NCBI GenBank assembly: GCA_002331335.1 | Contig: DCZO01000020.1 | Coordinates: forward strand, 1-64,000 | Reading direction: 5' to 3' | DNA length: 64,000 nucleotides | From: Nitrospira sp. UBA2082 | GTDB taxonomy: Bacteria; Nitrospirota; Nitrospiria; Nitrospirales; Nitrospiraceae | Shown here: piece after piece, positions 25,168 through 34,322 of the stretch | Position numbering within the stretch: the stretch's first letter is position 1 | Layout: every line of letters starts with the position of its first letter | Notes under the pieces: model-generated | The model's database searches: none | Told to the model about the DNA's origin: nothing | Seen by the model: the letters and a program-made list of their open reading frames with translations, nothing else | Program-made: the position numbers and the translations under genes

Positions 25168-27360
25168 TTACCATCCTCCATCGGCAAGTCCCGGACAGGG
25201 CTCGAACCGTTTGCCATATTTGGCGGAGAGCGCCTCCAATTGCTGGGCCAGTTGTGATGGTGTGATGGTCTGGCGGGCCCAGGTCAGCAACCCTCCACGG
25301 AAGGCCGGGAATCCGATCCCGTAGGTCAGCGCGAAATCGATTTGCCAGGGCTTCTCCACAATCGTCTCGTGCAGGCAGCGCACGGCTTCGTCGACCATGG
25401 GGAGAAACAACCGCTCTTGAAGGAGGTCATCGGAGAGCGGGCTGGTGTCAGATGGAAGGGTGCGGCGATACTGGCTGATCGCTTGCAGCGCGCGCGGGTT
25501 CTCCTTGCCCGCCTTCCAAAACGTGACCGGCGGTTGGTTCTCTGGAAGAAAGTGTTGAAGCAGGGCATCACGCGACTCGATCCGCGAACCCAGGACGGCG
25601 AGCGATGTCAGCACATGCATGCCGACGGGAAGCCCGATCAAGTCGAGGAGTTCCAGCGGTCCCATTGGGTGTCCGCTGTCCACGGCCATTCCGAAGTTCT
25701 TGGCGACCGCGTCGATACGACGGATCGGCGTCCCTTCGCCGACCAAGATCACCGCCTCCGCAAGATAGCGGGAGAGAATTCGGTTGACGAGAAATCCCGG
25801 CCCGTCGTTCACGACGAGGGGAAACTTGCCCAATCGCTTGGCCAGCCCACATGCCTGGGCCAGGGCCTGATTGGAGGTGAAGGGCGCGCGCACCACTTCG
25901 ACCAGTTGCATCTTGGCCACTGGGTTGAAAAAGTGCAACCCCACGCACCGCTCCTGATGGGCGGCCCCCGCGGCGATCGCGGCCAACGTGTACGAGGAGG
26001 TGTTGGTCGCAAAAATCGCTTCGGGTCCTGCGTGCGATTCGAATTCCGCAAGTACCGCCCGTTTCACATCCAGTTTTTCCGATACCGCTTCGATCACAAT
26101 CGGCGCCGAACACACATCCTCGATACGGACCGTGGGAGCGATCCGTGACAGCCGATATCGGAGATCGGAGGGCTGAATCAGCCGCTTCCGAACCTGGGCC
26201 GTTTGAGCCTTGTGGATGCCGCCCATCGCTTTCGCCAGAATGCTTGGCGAGAGATCCCGCAACACCACGGGATGCCCCTTTTCGGCGAGTTGCCCCGCGA
26301 TCTGCGCACCCATCAAGCCGGCTCCCAGCACGGCGACCCGTGTCACTCCTGGCGATGCAGCGGCGGCATTCCGTTTCACCGTTTCACCGGCCAGGAACAG
26401 CCCGACAAGGTAGTCGGAGGTCCGGCTGGCCATCAACTCCAGCAGGAGCGGCTGTTCGATCGTGAGCGAAGCGTCCAGCACACTCGCGCTCATTCCTTTC
26501 TGGATCGCATCGATCGCCCGCAACGGGGCCGGGTAGAAATGGCCGACACGCTGAATCACCTGGCGACGGGCATAGTTGCACACCAGAGGGCGAACTGAGG
26601 GGAAGTTCAAGAAGCGCTGGATGCCATGAAGAGGCTTCGGTTGGGCGGGTTGCCGACGCAGGGCATGCGCTTTCCCGACGGCGGTTTGGACTAAGGTCTC
26701 ATGCCGCACACGGTCCAAAGTCCTGACACTGGATGGGACGGAGGTTACCATTTCATCTACGAGGCCTATGCGCAACGCCTGCCGGGGGTAGACCGTCTTG
26801 CCGGCCGTGATCATCTCGAGGGCCGCAGACAACCCGATCAGCCGGGGGAGCCGTTGTGTGCCCCCGAATCCGGGTAGAATGCCCAACTTGACTTCCGGCA
26901 GGGCAAAACAGGTTTTGGCATGGGTGCCGGCCAGGCGCCCGTGACAGGCCAGGGCCAGCTCGAGCCCACCGCCCAGACAAGGGCCCTCTACCGCAGCAAC
27001 GAATGGTTTGGACGATCGCGCCATCTCGCCGAACAGATGGTGAACGGCGGAGACGAGCGCCTCCATGGCGTGAAACGATTGCCGTGTTTGCGCATCGTGC
27101 ACTTGTTCGAGGTCCGCACCTGCGCAGAAATTGCCCTCCTTCAAACTCAGCAGCACCGCTCCCTTGATGTCCTCGGTTTGACCGACGAGCTGCACGATGT
27201 GCTGCCATTCGGAGACGCTCTCGACGTTGAGCACGTTGACCGACTTCCCCGCGTAATCGAATCCTGCCAGCAAGATTCCATCGTCGAGAAGGAGCAGCTT
27301 GAAATGCTTCAACTCGGCCTTGTCGCCGGAAGGAGCCGTGACGAGGTGACGGTCCGGCAT
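25168..27360 (-). CDS. fadJ: Fused enoyl-CoA hydratase/3-hydroxyacyl-CoA dehydrogenase
   Basis: Second and third steps of beta-oxidation. 730 residues. The N-terminal crotonase domain (1-~190) has GNFCAGADLEQ and EGPCLGGGLELALACHGRLA with catalytic Glu, and PEVKLGILPGFGGTQRLPRL. The dehydrogenase domain has VAVLGAGLMGAQIAGQLAEKG (NAD), NTSSYTLAAIA and the catalytic His in GLHFFNPVAKM, followed by paired 3HCDH C-terminal domains. Length fits FadB/FadJ. The thiolase gene lies two bases upstream, so the two form one unit. FadJ rather than FadB is a guess from the FadI-like partner. Confidence 0.9.
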   Translation of the reverse strand: MPDRHLVTAPSGDKAELKHFKLLLLDDGILLAGFDYAGKSVNVLNVESVSEWQHIVQLVGQTEDIKGAVLLSLKEGNFCAGADLEQVHDAQTRQSFHAMEALVSAVHHLFGEMARSSKPFVAAVEGPCLGGGLELALACHGRLAGTHAKTCFALPEVKLGILPGFGGTQRLPRLIGLSAALEMITAGKTVYPRQALRIGLVDEMVTSVPSSVRTLDRVRHETLVQTAVGKAHALRRQPAQPKPLHGIQRFLNFPSVRPLVCNYARRQVIQRVGHFYPAPLRAIDAIQKGMSASVLDASLTIEQPLLLELMASRTSDYLVGLFLAGETVKRNAAAASPGVTRVAVLGAGLMGAQIAGQLAEKGHPVVLRDLSPSILAKAMGGIHKAQTAQVRKRLIQPSDLRYRLSRIAPTVRIEDVCSAPIVIEAVSEKLDVKRAVLAEFESHAGPEAIFATNTSSYTLAAIAAGAAHQERCVGLHFFNPVAKMQLVEVVRAPFTSNQALAQACGLAKRLGKFPLVVNDGPGFLVNRILSRYLAEAVILVGEGTPIRRIDAVAKNFGMAVDSGHPMGPLELLDLIGLPVGMHVLTSLAVLGSRIESRDALLQHFLPENQPPVTFWKAGKENPRALQAISQYRRTLPSDTSPLSDDLLQERLFLPMVDEAVRCLHETIVEKPWQIDFALTYGIGFPAFRGGLLTWARQTITPSQLAQQLEALSAKYGKRFEPCPGLADGGW

Positions 27361-27362
27361 GG

Positions 27363-28688
27363 CTATGTCCTCTCCAGGATCATCGCGACGCCTTGCCCGC
27401 CTCCGACGCAGGCGCTGATTAGGGCCCGTTCCGCACTCCGGCGTTTCAGTTCGAACAGGGCGGTCAGGGCCAGGCGCAGCCCGGACACGCCGACCGGATG
27501 GCCGAGTGCGATGGCGCCGCCGTGTGGATTGAGATCGTCAGGCGGAATTTCCCCGAGACGCCCCGTCAATCCGTATCGGCCGAATTTGCGCTCCATGAGG
27601 GACGGTGAATCGAGGATGCGGCTGATCCCCAACACGACGGAGGCGAAGGCTTCGTTGATTTCAAACAGCGAACAATCCTTGAGGGCCAGGCCGGTCTTCG
27701 ACAAGAGTTTGGCGATGGCACCGACAGGGGCCAGGCCCATGCAGGACGGCTCATAGCCGAAGTCGGCGTACTCTCTTACGTACCCGAGAATCGGCAACCC
27801 GAACGCTTTGGCCTTCTCCTCTTCCATCAATAAGACGGCGGCGGCCGCATCCGTGATCTGCGAGGCGTTGGCCGGTGTCACCGATCCATGTCGCCTGTCG
27901 AATACGGGTTTCATGTCGGCAAAGGTCGCTTGGCCGGCATCCGTCCGAATGCCGTTGTCCCGTTCCACATAGCTGCTCAGTTCGGGCACGTACATGGGGA
28001 CGACTTCGTCCGCGAAAAGGCCTTGGTCCCAGGCCGCCGCCGCGCGTGTGTGCGAACGGACCGCATAGTCATCCTGTTCGAGTCGGCTGATCCCGAGCAT
28101 CGGATCTTTGGCGATATTTTCCGCAGTCAGACCCATGATGAGATCGCACATCGGGTCTGTGAGCCCCAGCAGCAGCCCGACTTGCGGCGGGTAGCGCGTA
28201 AGGTTCAGCAGTTTCGGAAGCAAGGCCGCAGTCCCTGCGATTCGTTCCCGAAGGGTTCTGGCTTTTCCGTACTGGAGCAGGAGGTCGGCGACGTGCTTGT
28301 GATAGACGACGGGAATGCGGCTCATCGCTTCCATGCCGATCACGAGCACCGTGTCGGCATCGCCGCTTCTGATGCGCAGGCCGGCGTAGTAGAGCGCGGT
28401 GACGCCGGATCCGCAGTTCTTCCCTGCCACGGTGTCGGCGGGGATCGTCAGCGGCAGCCCCCCGGTGACGGCGGCCACTCGCGTCGGATTGACGGCGTGC
28501 ATGGGCGTGGCCACGTTACTGCCCAACACACAATCGATCGCGTCCAGGGGGAGATTCCAGCGATGGCACCGCTGGATCATTTCGCGGACGACCCAGGCAC
28601 CCAGCACGTCCGCGTCGGTTTCGCGGAACTCCGTCCCTTCTTTGCAGAAGGGGGTACGAAACCCGTCGACGATCACGACGTTACGCAT
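27363..28688 (-). CDS. fadI: Acetyl-CoA C-acyltransferase (thiolase)
   Basis: Thiolytic last step of beta-oxidation. 441 residues, near FadI length. Acylated Cys in GKNCGSGVTALYYAGL, then NEAFASVVLG, the catalytic His in GGAIALGHPVGVSGLR and the second Cys in ISACVGGGQGVAM. First gene of the minus-strand pair with the FadJ-type enzyme (two-base gap) and divergent from the acyl-CoA dehydrogenase gene, with 245 bp between them that should hold both promoters. Confidence 0.9.
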   Translation of the reverse strand: MRNVVIVDGFRTPFCKEGTEFRETDADVLGAWVVREMIQRCHRWNLPLDAIDCVLGSNVATPMHAVNPTRVAAVTGGLPLTIPADTVAGKNCGSGVTALYYAGLRIRSGDADTVLVIGMEAMSRIPVVYHKHVADLLLQYGKARTLRERIAGTAALLPKLLNLTRYPPQVGLLLGLTDPMCDLIMGLTAENIAKDPMLGISRLEQDDYAVRSHTRAAAAWDQGLFADEVVPMYVPELSSYVERDNGIRTDAGQATFADMKPVFDRRHGSVTPANASQITDAAAAVLLMEEEKAKAFGLPILGYVREYADFGYEPSCMGLAPVGAIAKLLSKTGLALKDCSLFEINEAFASVVLGISRILDSPSLMERKFGRYGLTGRLGEIPPDDLNPHGGAIALGHPVGVSGLRLALTALFELKRRSAERALISACVGGGQGVAMILERT

Positions 28689-28933
28689 AGCACTGCCCCC
28701 TCACGGCGTTTGAACGATGCGGGGCTTGGCAGTTGACCGTGACCATACTGCCTTTCCAACTGTGGGGTATCATACCACCGATCTTGATGGCCGGTCCCCC
28801 CTCCTGACGTATAAAAAGGACTCGCTTGCCCCGGCACCGGGGAACACAGGCAGAATCTTGGGCAGCAAGAGGAGGAGTGGTGGTAAAGTAATACAGGACA
28901 AACAACTCCCCGGCGTACTATTAGGTGCTGTGT

Positions 28934-30811
28934 ATGGCCAAACCGCAACTGTTCAAAGGGGCGGAGGCGGTTGCTGAAACCGCGCGTGACAAAGCCTCCT
29001 ATACCGGCTTTCTTGCCGGATTGTTCGAAGCCGAGGTCCGTTGGGACCTGCTGACCTCCATTAGTATCCCACCTACCAGTCAACCCGCCTTGGATTTCTT
29101 TGAACGGTTCAAAAGCATCCTGTTGTCTGTGGATTCGGAACGGGTTGATCGGGAAGAGGAGTTGCCGGAGCCGCTCTTGAAGTCACTGGCGGATCTTGGC
29201 GCCTTCGGCATCAAGATCCCCACACGGTTCGGGGGGCAGGAATTCACCCAATATGAATATCAGCGGCTGGCCATTCTGTGCGGCAGCGTCGATGCCTCGC
29301 TGACCGTGTTGTTGTCCGCGGCCCAATCGATCGGTGTGCCGGAGCCGCTACGCTTGTTCGGCACCAAAGAGCAACAGGCCAAATACTTGCCCAGATTGGC
29401 CCGGGGAGAAATTTCAGGGTTCGCGCTGACGGAACGTCAGGTGGGCTGCGACATTTCCAAGGTGGAAACCTATGCCGTTCGCGTTACGGAGCACGGCAAG
29501 ACCCTCGGGTATCGCCTGACGGGAAAGAAATTCTTCATCACCAATTCAGCCAAGCGGGACGGGGAGTTCCTGTCCTCCATGCTGGTCGTCATCGCGCGGA
29601 TCGTGGATCGGCCGGAAGAACTTCATGATTCTCAGGTGCCGAAGCGATACGGCGCTTTCATCGTCGAAACCCACTGGCCTGGATGCTCCGTCACCCGGCT
29701 GCGCTTCGAGGGGGTGCGGGGCATCTACAACGGGGCGCCGGCCTTCGATCAGGTCTATGTCCCCGCTGACAATCTTCTAGGCAGCGAGGAAGATGGGCTT
29801 CGAATCGCCCTTGCCACGCTGACCGTCGGCCGTCTGACGCTGCCCGCGGCCTGTTTGGGCGGTCTCAAACAATGTCTGTCCGTCATGCGGTGGTGGGGCA
29901 AGACCCGCGTACAGTGGAACAAACCGATCGGCGAGCACAATCTGATCGGCGAAAAACTCTGCCGGGCCGCGGCCTACACCCTGGCGCTGGAGGCCATCAT
30001 GGCGTTCTGTGGCACGTGGGCGAACAAGAAGGGCGATCTCCGGATGGAGTCGGCCGCGTCAAAAATCCTCGGGAGCGAGTGGTATTGGGAAACAGTGAAT
30101 GATCTGTTTCAGGTGCGCGGAGGGCGAGGATTCATGACCGAGGAATCCCAACGCCGAAGCGGTGAAATCGGCATTCCGGTCATGCGGATGATGCGCGATG
30201 CCCGCATTAATCTGGTGTGGGAGGGGACCAGCGAGATTCTGCGGATCTGGATGGCGCGTGAGGGGCTGGCGCCCTATATCGAACAGGGCCTCGCGTTGCT
30301 CAAAGGGGCGGGGGCGCAGCGGCTTGAGGCGCTGTCGTATTACGCGCGCATGGTGGTACGCTCCTGTCAGCCCTTCTCGATGTCCGCAGGCGCCGCCGGG
30401 ATGTTCGGACGGGATTCCGGGCGGTGGGTGCGCTTCATCGAGTCTTCGTCCCGGCGCCTGACCCGGACGATTCTCGGTACGGCTATCCGTCACCAGCAGA
30501 GTCTGCACCACAAACAACTCCTGCTGCAGGACATCGTGGACGACAGCCTGGCCCTGTTTCCGATGGCCGCAACCATTTGGTATGCCGCACAGCCGGACAT
30601 GCGGGACAATCCTGGTATCCAAGCGCTGACCGACTATTTCTGCCAGGATATGGCGGGCCGTCTGAATCCTCAGACAGAGCGAATCGGCCGGCACAAGAAA
30701 GACGGGACCGTCTATCGATTGTCGAAAGCCATTCTGAACGGTGAGTATGCCTGGCTTGAAGAGGGGATTGTGCCACTGCTCGACCAGCCGCATGGGCGGG
30801 GTGTCGCATGA
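28934..30811 (+). CDS. Acyl-CoA dehydrogenase (long form)
   Basis: First oxidation of beta-oxidation, FAD-dependent, passing electrons to ETF. 625 residues, longer than ordinary ~380-residue ACADs and like very-long-chain types. FALTERQVGCDISK and GKKFFITNSAKRDG are the substrate/FAD signatures; RGGRGFMTEESQRRSGEIG, and the catalytic Glu in NLVWEGTSEILRIWMAREG. The extra ~180 C-terminal residues are helical, as in ACAD9/VLCAD, which use them for membrane contact or dimerisation. ATG 28934 starts MAKPQLFKG; an upstream GTG is less likely. Followed 52 bp on by a thiolase gene. Confidence 0.9.
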   Translation: MAKPQLFKGAEAVAETARDKASYTGFLAGLFEAEVRWDLLTSISIPPTSQPALDFFERFKSILLSVDSERVDREEELPEPLLKSLADLGAFGIKIPTRFGGQEFTQYEYQRLAILCGSVDASLTVLLSAAQSIGVPEPLRLFGTKEQQAKYLPRLARGEISGFALTERQVGCDISKVETYAVRVTEHGKTLGYRLTGKKFFITNSAKRDGEFLSSMLVVIARIVDRPEELHDSQVPKRYGAFIVETHWPGCSVTRLRFEGVRGIYNGAPAFDQVYVPADNLLGSEEDGLRIALATLTVGRLTLPAACLGGLKQCLSVMRWWGKTRVQWNKPIGEHNLIGEKLCRAAAYTLALEAIMAFCGTWANKKGDLRMESAASKILGSEWYWETVNDLFQVRGGRGFMTEESQRRSGEIGIPVMRMMRDARINLVWEGTSEILRIWMAREGLAPYIEQGLALLKGAGAQRLEALSYYARMVVRSCQPFSMSAGAAGMFGRDSGRWVRFIESSSRRLTRTILGTAIRHQQSLHHKQLLLQDIVDDSLALFPMAATIWYAAQPDMRDNPGIQALTDYFCQDMAGRLNPQTERIGRHKKDGTVYRLSKAILNGEYAWLEEGIVPLLDQPHGRGVA

Positions 30812-30863
30812 GTGCAGCGGGCCCCATGCGAGCAGTGATGTGGCGATTGTGTGAGGGAGAGGG

Positions 30864-32078
30864 ATGAGCAAGGGGATGAAGCAAGCGGTGATCGTCGGTG
30901 CCGCGCGCACTCCGATGGGGAGCTTTAACGGAGCATTCAGCTCCGTGCCGGCAACCAAACTAGGCAGTCTGGCTATTGCGGAAGCCCTCAAGCGCAGCCA
31001 CATTCCCCCCGACCACGTGGACGAAGTCTATATGGGGTGTGTGCTCAGTGCCGGCCTCGGCCAGGCACCGGCCCGACAGGCCTCAATCGGCGCCGGGATC
31101 CCGTACTCAATCGGCGCTGCGACGGTGAACAAGGTCTGCGGGTCGAGCCTCCAGACCGTCATTATGGCCCTTCACGCGATTGCGCTCGGTGAGGCCAACA
31201 TCGTCGTGGCCGGCGGAATGGAAAACATGACCCGCGCGCCGTACATGCTGGAGAAAGCGCGGCAAGGGTATCGGCTGGGCCATGCCGAGTTGGTGGATAG
31301 TGTGATCAAGGACGGGTTATGGGACGTCTATAACAATTTTCATATGGGGGCTGGCGGCGAACTCTGCGCGGCCAAGTACCGGCTTGCGAGGAGCGAAGTC
31401 GACGATTTCGCCTTGGAGAGCTACCGGCGCGCCCGGGAAGCCATTGCTACCGGAGCGTTCAAGCGGGAGATTGTACCGGTCGAAATTCCGCAACGGAAAG
31501 GGCCGGCAGTCACCGTCGCCGACGACGAAGAACCAACCCGCGTCGATTTGGGCAAGTTGCGGCAGCTCAAGCCGGTGTTCCGGGAGGACGGCATCCTGAC
31601 CGTGGGCAATTCGCCATCCTGCAACGACGGAGCGGCGGCGATGGTTGTCATGGCGGAAGAGGAAGCTTCGAAACGGGGACTCGTTCCGATGGCGCGGATT
31701 CTCGGCTATGCCGGAGCGGCACTGGCTCCCGAATGGTTTACGCTCGCCCCAATCGATGCGATCAAGGCCGTGCTCAAGAAAACCGGACTGTCGCTCAACG
31801 ACATCGACCTCTTCGAGATTAACGAAGCCTTCTCCTCCGTCGCACTGGCCATCAATCGGGAACTTGGACTTGATCCACGGAGCGTCAACGTCAACGGTGG
31901 TGCGGTTGCGCTGGGCCATCCCATCGGCGCCACCGGCGCGCGGTTACTGACGACGCTGATTCATGCCTTGGCAGCCCGAGGCGCAAAGCGGGGGTTGGCG
32001 ACGCTCTGCATCGGGGGTGGAGAAGCCTTGGCGATCGTTGTGGAGCGGATGTCACGGGAAAGTGGAAGCCGGTTGTAA
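30864..32078 (+). CDS. Acetyl-CoA C-acetyltransferase
   Basis: Thiolase, 404 residues. Cys nucleophile in VNKVCGSSLQTVIMAL, GGMENMTRAPYML, NEAFSSVALAINRELG, His in GGAVALGHPIGATGARLL and Cys in TLCIGGGEALAIVVE. Closer to the biosynthetic/short-chain AtoB/PhaA group than the FadI-type gene at 27363, so it probably handles acetoacetyl-CoA. GAGGGAGAGGG precedes the ATG. Cotranscribed with the acyl-CoA dehydrogenase on the plus strand. Confidence 0.92.
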   Translation: MSKGMKQAVIVGAARTPMGSFNGAFSSVPATKLGSLAIAEALKRSHIPPDHVDEVYMGCVLSAGLGQAPARQASIGAGIPYSIGAATVNKVCGSSLQTVIMALHAIALGEANIVVAGGMENMTRAPYMLEKARQGYRLGHAELVDSVIKDGLWDVYNNFHMGAGGELCAAKYRLARSEVDDFALESYRRAREAIATGAFKREIVPVEIPQRKGPAVTVADDEEPTRVDLGKLRQLKPVFREDGILTVGNSPSCNDGAAAMVVMAEEEASKRGLVPMARILGYAGAALAPEWFTLAPIDAIKAVLKKTGLSLNDIDLFEINEAFSSVALAINRELGLDPRSVNVNGGAVALGHPIGATGARLLTTLIHALAARGAKRGLATLCIGGGEALAIVVERMSRESGSRL

Positions 32079-32381
32079 TCCTGGTCGTGCGCGGTGATCG
32101 GTATGAAGAGCAAGCGCTTGTGACCACCCGGGCGATTGGACTCTGAGCCTGGGGCATGGTACTGTGTTACACGCTACGAATTACTGGTTCGTCTCGCGCT
32201 TCCCCCCTGGCACTGTTTTTGCGCGAATCGTCTTCGTGTTTCCGGCGTGTCGGCGTGATCTTGGAACCGTACCGTGTTCTCGGTGCGAGCGTCACCGGCG
32301 TCTGCGGAAGATGCTCCGAGGTAGGTCGTGGACGCATCGGCGGTGCAGGTGTCTCACGTGAGTCACCTGAGGAGGATGGCC
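32079..32381. other. Intergenic region
   Basis: 303 bp after the thiolase gene. The open frames across it have no ribosome-binding site or recognisable content. It must contain the promoter of the small basic-protein gene that follows, but no clear -35/-10 pair stands out. Confidence 0.35.
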
Positions 32382-32654
32382 ATGAATAAGACGACGTTTA
32401 TTAGAAGCATGCAGTCAAAGAAGCGAAAACGCAATCCTGCGCGGAAACTGAAAATTCGGTGGGAGGTGCTGGGATTGTCCGGACCTCAAGAGAATGAGGA
32501 GTCGGCTTCCATTGATTCAATCCGGCAAGCGGTGTCATCCATGGCAAGCCGGGGTCTTGGACAGGGAACACGTTCCCGCATGAAAGGTGCGGCGTCGGAG
32601 GAAGGTTCGCAGGCCGGCGCGCGCGGGGCGCGGCGCCGGGGAGCGACCGAATAA
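32382..32654 (+). CDS. Small basic hypothetical protein
   Basis: 90 residues, start MNKTTFIRSMQSKKRKRNP at ATG 32382, six bases after TGAGGAGG; an ATG at 32376 lies too close to that site. The N-terminus is very basic, the middle (LKIRWEVLGLSGPQENE) is amphipathic, and the tail is Gly/Arg/Ala-rich and probably disordered. No family recognised. Such basic tails often bind nucleic acid, but that is conjecture. Followed by another short basic reading frame with its own strong ribosome-binding site. Confidence 0.55.
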   Translation: MNKTTFIRSMQSKKRKRNPARKLKIRWEVLGLSGPQENEESASIDSIRQAVSSMASRGLGQGTRSRMKGAASEEGSQAGARGARRRGATE

Positions 32655-32714
32655 TCGATCACAACCGTCGCCTGACGGTTGACCGGCTGAGAGTGCCAGC
32701 TGAAGGAGGGATTT

Positions 32715-32903
32715 ATCGGACGCGGAGGCAAAACAACGTCGGCGAAGCGAGATCGCGAAAAGGCCTTGCAGAACGTCCGCAAGGAAAAAGACGCGAAGCG
32801 TGCCATGCGCAAGGCGGAAAAAGATGCGCGGCCTGTCACGCACGATGGAGAAGATCCGGATTTGGCCGGGCTGCGATGGGGGCCGCAAGAGCCGCTCTAC
32901 TGA
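32715..32903 (+). CDS. Short basic protein with a non-canonical start
   Basis: 62 codons. From 32715 the frame reads (I)GRGGKTTSAKRDREKAL, then QNVRKEKDAKRAMRKAEKDA and THDGEDPDLAGLRWGPQEPLY. No ATG, GTG or TTG lies between the upstream stop at 32688-32690 and the coding text. AAGGAGGG ends just before ATT TAT CGG and five bases ahead of an in-frame ATC (32715), which would be the start; CTG at 32700 is the only other candidate, but it precedes the ribosome-binding site. The protein-like composition (charged helix then acidic DGEDPDLAG) supports a real gene. A point mutation of the start codon is the alternative. Confidence 0.5.
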   Translation: MGRGGKTTSAKRDREKALQNVRKEKDAKRAMRKAEKDARPVTHDGEDPDLAGLRWGPQEPLY

Positions 32904-32945
32904 CCGGTGCACTCCCTTATGCGTGCCCCCGAATGCAGCGGCCGA

Positions 32946-33266
32946 TTAGCGCGGGAACGGCTGCTCCTGTCCGCATTTCCAACAGGCGGCAAATTGAGCC
33001 TCATGACGCTCGCCGCAGCCGGCGCAGGTCCAGGTGTCGCGGTTCGATGCCAGTAGCACCAGACCTTCTTCAAGGACGCGCCGTGCCCGGTCGTAATCCT
33101 CGTTTCGGATCACCCAGAGCTCCGGGAAAATCTCAGTAAAGGGAATCTCGCCGGCCAGACCGGAGGAACGTTGATTCTTGATCGTACAAGGGATACCGGC
33201 CTGCTCCAGGCGCTCCTTACGCATCTCGACTTCGAACAAGTGTTGAGACACGAAGACCTGTTTCAT
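32946..33266 (-). CDS. DUF2007 protein with C-terminal zinc ribbon
   Basis: 106 residues. MKQVFVSQHLFEVEMRKERLEQAGIPCTIKN and GEIPFTEIFPELWVIRNEDYDRARRVLEE are the DUF2007 (putative signal-transducing) domain, an ACT-like small fold. The tail TCAGCGERHEAQFAACWKCG is a CxxC/CxxC zinc ribbon. Such proteins are thought to bind regulators or act in proteostasis, without firm proof. Single gene on the minus strand. Confidence 0.82.
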   Translation of the reverse strand: MKQVFVSQHLFEVEMRKERLEQAGIPCTIKNQRSSGLAGEIPFTEIFPELWVIRNEDYDRARRVLEEGLVLLASNRDTWTCAGCGERHEAQFAACWKCGQEQPFPR

Positions 33267-33392
33267 CGAACCTAATTCTCACAAGGTTTCCTGGTCGCTG
33301 CAACCGGCTGAACACTGGCTCTGGTACAGATCGGATAGAGGGGCCGCCAAGGGACGGATGTCCGGCGAGGGCGGGGGGCATTCAAAGAGATT

Positions 33393-33857
33393 TCAGCAGC
33401 CCTTGAACTTGTTGGTCCGACATTGTTGTGAGAGCCGCTTGGCTTCCGTGACCTGCGCGGGCGTCATGCGGTTGGCGACATCTTCGAGATTCTCTTCCGC
33501 TTGCTTCTTTTCCTCACCCTGCATATGCGAAGCGGCAAGGCTCACCCACATATACGCCCGGACATAGTCTTGCGGTCCCCCCAGTCCTGCGAAATAGAGT
33601 TCCGCCAGGTTGTTTTGCCCAATCGGGTGCCCCTGCGTCGCGGCTTTCTCGTACCACGCTCGCGCCTGGGTATAGTCCTGCGGTACTCCCCGTCCCTTGG
33701 CGTACAGATCCCCGAGCCTCACCTGCGCCTCCGTGTCCCCTTGGCCTGCCTGTGCCTGGAGCGTCTGCAGGTCTTTTTGGTTCGGCGGTGAAAACGCGGC
33801 TCCCGGCCCAGCGGGAAGGACAAGGATTGCGAGAAGAATGATGCGAAGAATTTTCAT
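33393..33857 (-). CDS. Exported Sel1-repeat protein
   Basis: 154 residues starting at ATG 33857. Signal peptide MKILRIILLAILVLPAGPGAAF. Two Sel1-like (TPR-type) repeats: GDTEAQVRLGDLYAKGRGVPQDYTQARAWYEKAA and GHPIGQNNLAELYFAGLGGPQDYVRAYMWVSLAA. The C-terminus ends with two Cys (QQCRTNKFKGC). Periplasmic protein-interaction module. A longer in-frame start exists but would hide the signal peptide. Confidence 0.8.
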   Translation of the reverse strand: MKILRIILLAILVLPAGPGAAFSPPNQKDLQTLQAQAGQGDTEAQVRLGDLYAKGRGVPQDYTQARAWYEKAATQGHPIGQNNLAELYFAGLGGPQDYVRAYMWVSLAASHMQGEEKKQAEENLEDVANRMTPAQVTEAKRLSQQCRTNKFKGC

Positions 33858-33999
33858 GAGCGGTTGAGTATGGCGTGTGTCTGAAGCGATCGTCAAGGCC
33901 AAAGAAATCGGGGTGAGACTGTCGCAAGAAGGAGAAAAGACCTCCGACACCTGTTCTTGTCTCAGAAAGACGGTCAGGATAGCGCCAATCGTGGCTGCC

Positions 34000-34030
34000 T
34001 TGCACAGATCCTATGTTTAGTATATACATA
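34000..34030 (+). promoter_or_regulatory. Promoter and palindromic operator of the brnTA operon
   Basis: TTGCAC (34000-34005) and TATACA (34023-34028) are 17 bp apart. The -10 region is embedded in a palindrome with TATGT (34012-34016) and ACATA (34026-34030) arms, positioned where BrnA repressor binding would block RNA polymerase. The predicted start of transcription (about 34035) coincides with the first codons of brnT. Confidence 0.5.
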
Positions 34031-34031
34031 A

Positions 34032-34322
34032 GTGGTGTTCGAGTGGGACCCGAAGAAGGCGGCGGCCAACGAGGTCAAGCACGGAATCACTTTCGAAGAA
34101 GCCGGCACCGCATTCTTCGATCCGGAGGGGATCGATGGTGAAGATCTGGAACATTCGAGCACGGAACCGCGCCGGTACCGACTGGCGAGGTCGGCGGCGG
34201 GGAACATCCTCGTCATAGCCTATACACTCAGGAGCCACGGCCATGAAAAAGCTATCCGACTCATCAGTGCGCGGCTGGCGAACCGAAAAGAAAAGAGGCG
34301 CTATCAAGAAGCGCCAGATTGA
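34032..34322 (+). CDS. brnT: BrnT-family toxin
   Basis: 96 residues. EFEWDPKKAAAN-type N-terminus (VFEWDPKKAAANEVKHGITFEEA), FFDP, and the C-terminal strand VIAYTLRSHGHEKAIRLISARLANRKEKRRYQ are the BrnT signature; BrnT is a RelE-like ribonuclease that arrests translation. Start is GTG at 34032 or 34035; the second would be nearly leaderless from the predicted promoter. It overlaps brnA by 80 bp, as is usual for this pair. Confidence 0.9.
   Translation: MVFEWDPKKAAANEVKHGITFEEAGTAFFDPEGIDGEDLEHSSTEPRRYRLARSAAGNILVIAYTLRSHGHEKAIRLISARLANRKEKRRYQEAPD

Noticed and set aside
24939..25217. 92-codon minus-strand frame spanning the 125-bp element
   Set aside because: Most of its codons come from the repeat element and from the ends of neighbouring genes.
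32693..33139. 148-codon plus-strand frame starting with GTG after the AAGGAGGG-bearing segment
   Set aside because: It runs in a different frame from the protein-like text at 32715-32903 and into the antisense of the DUF2007 gene; its sequence is Arg/Cys-rich shadow.
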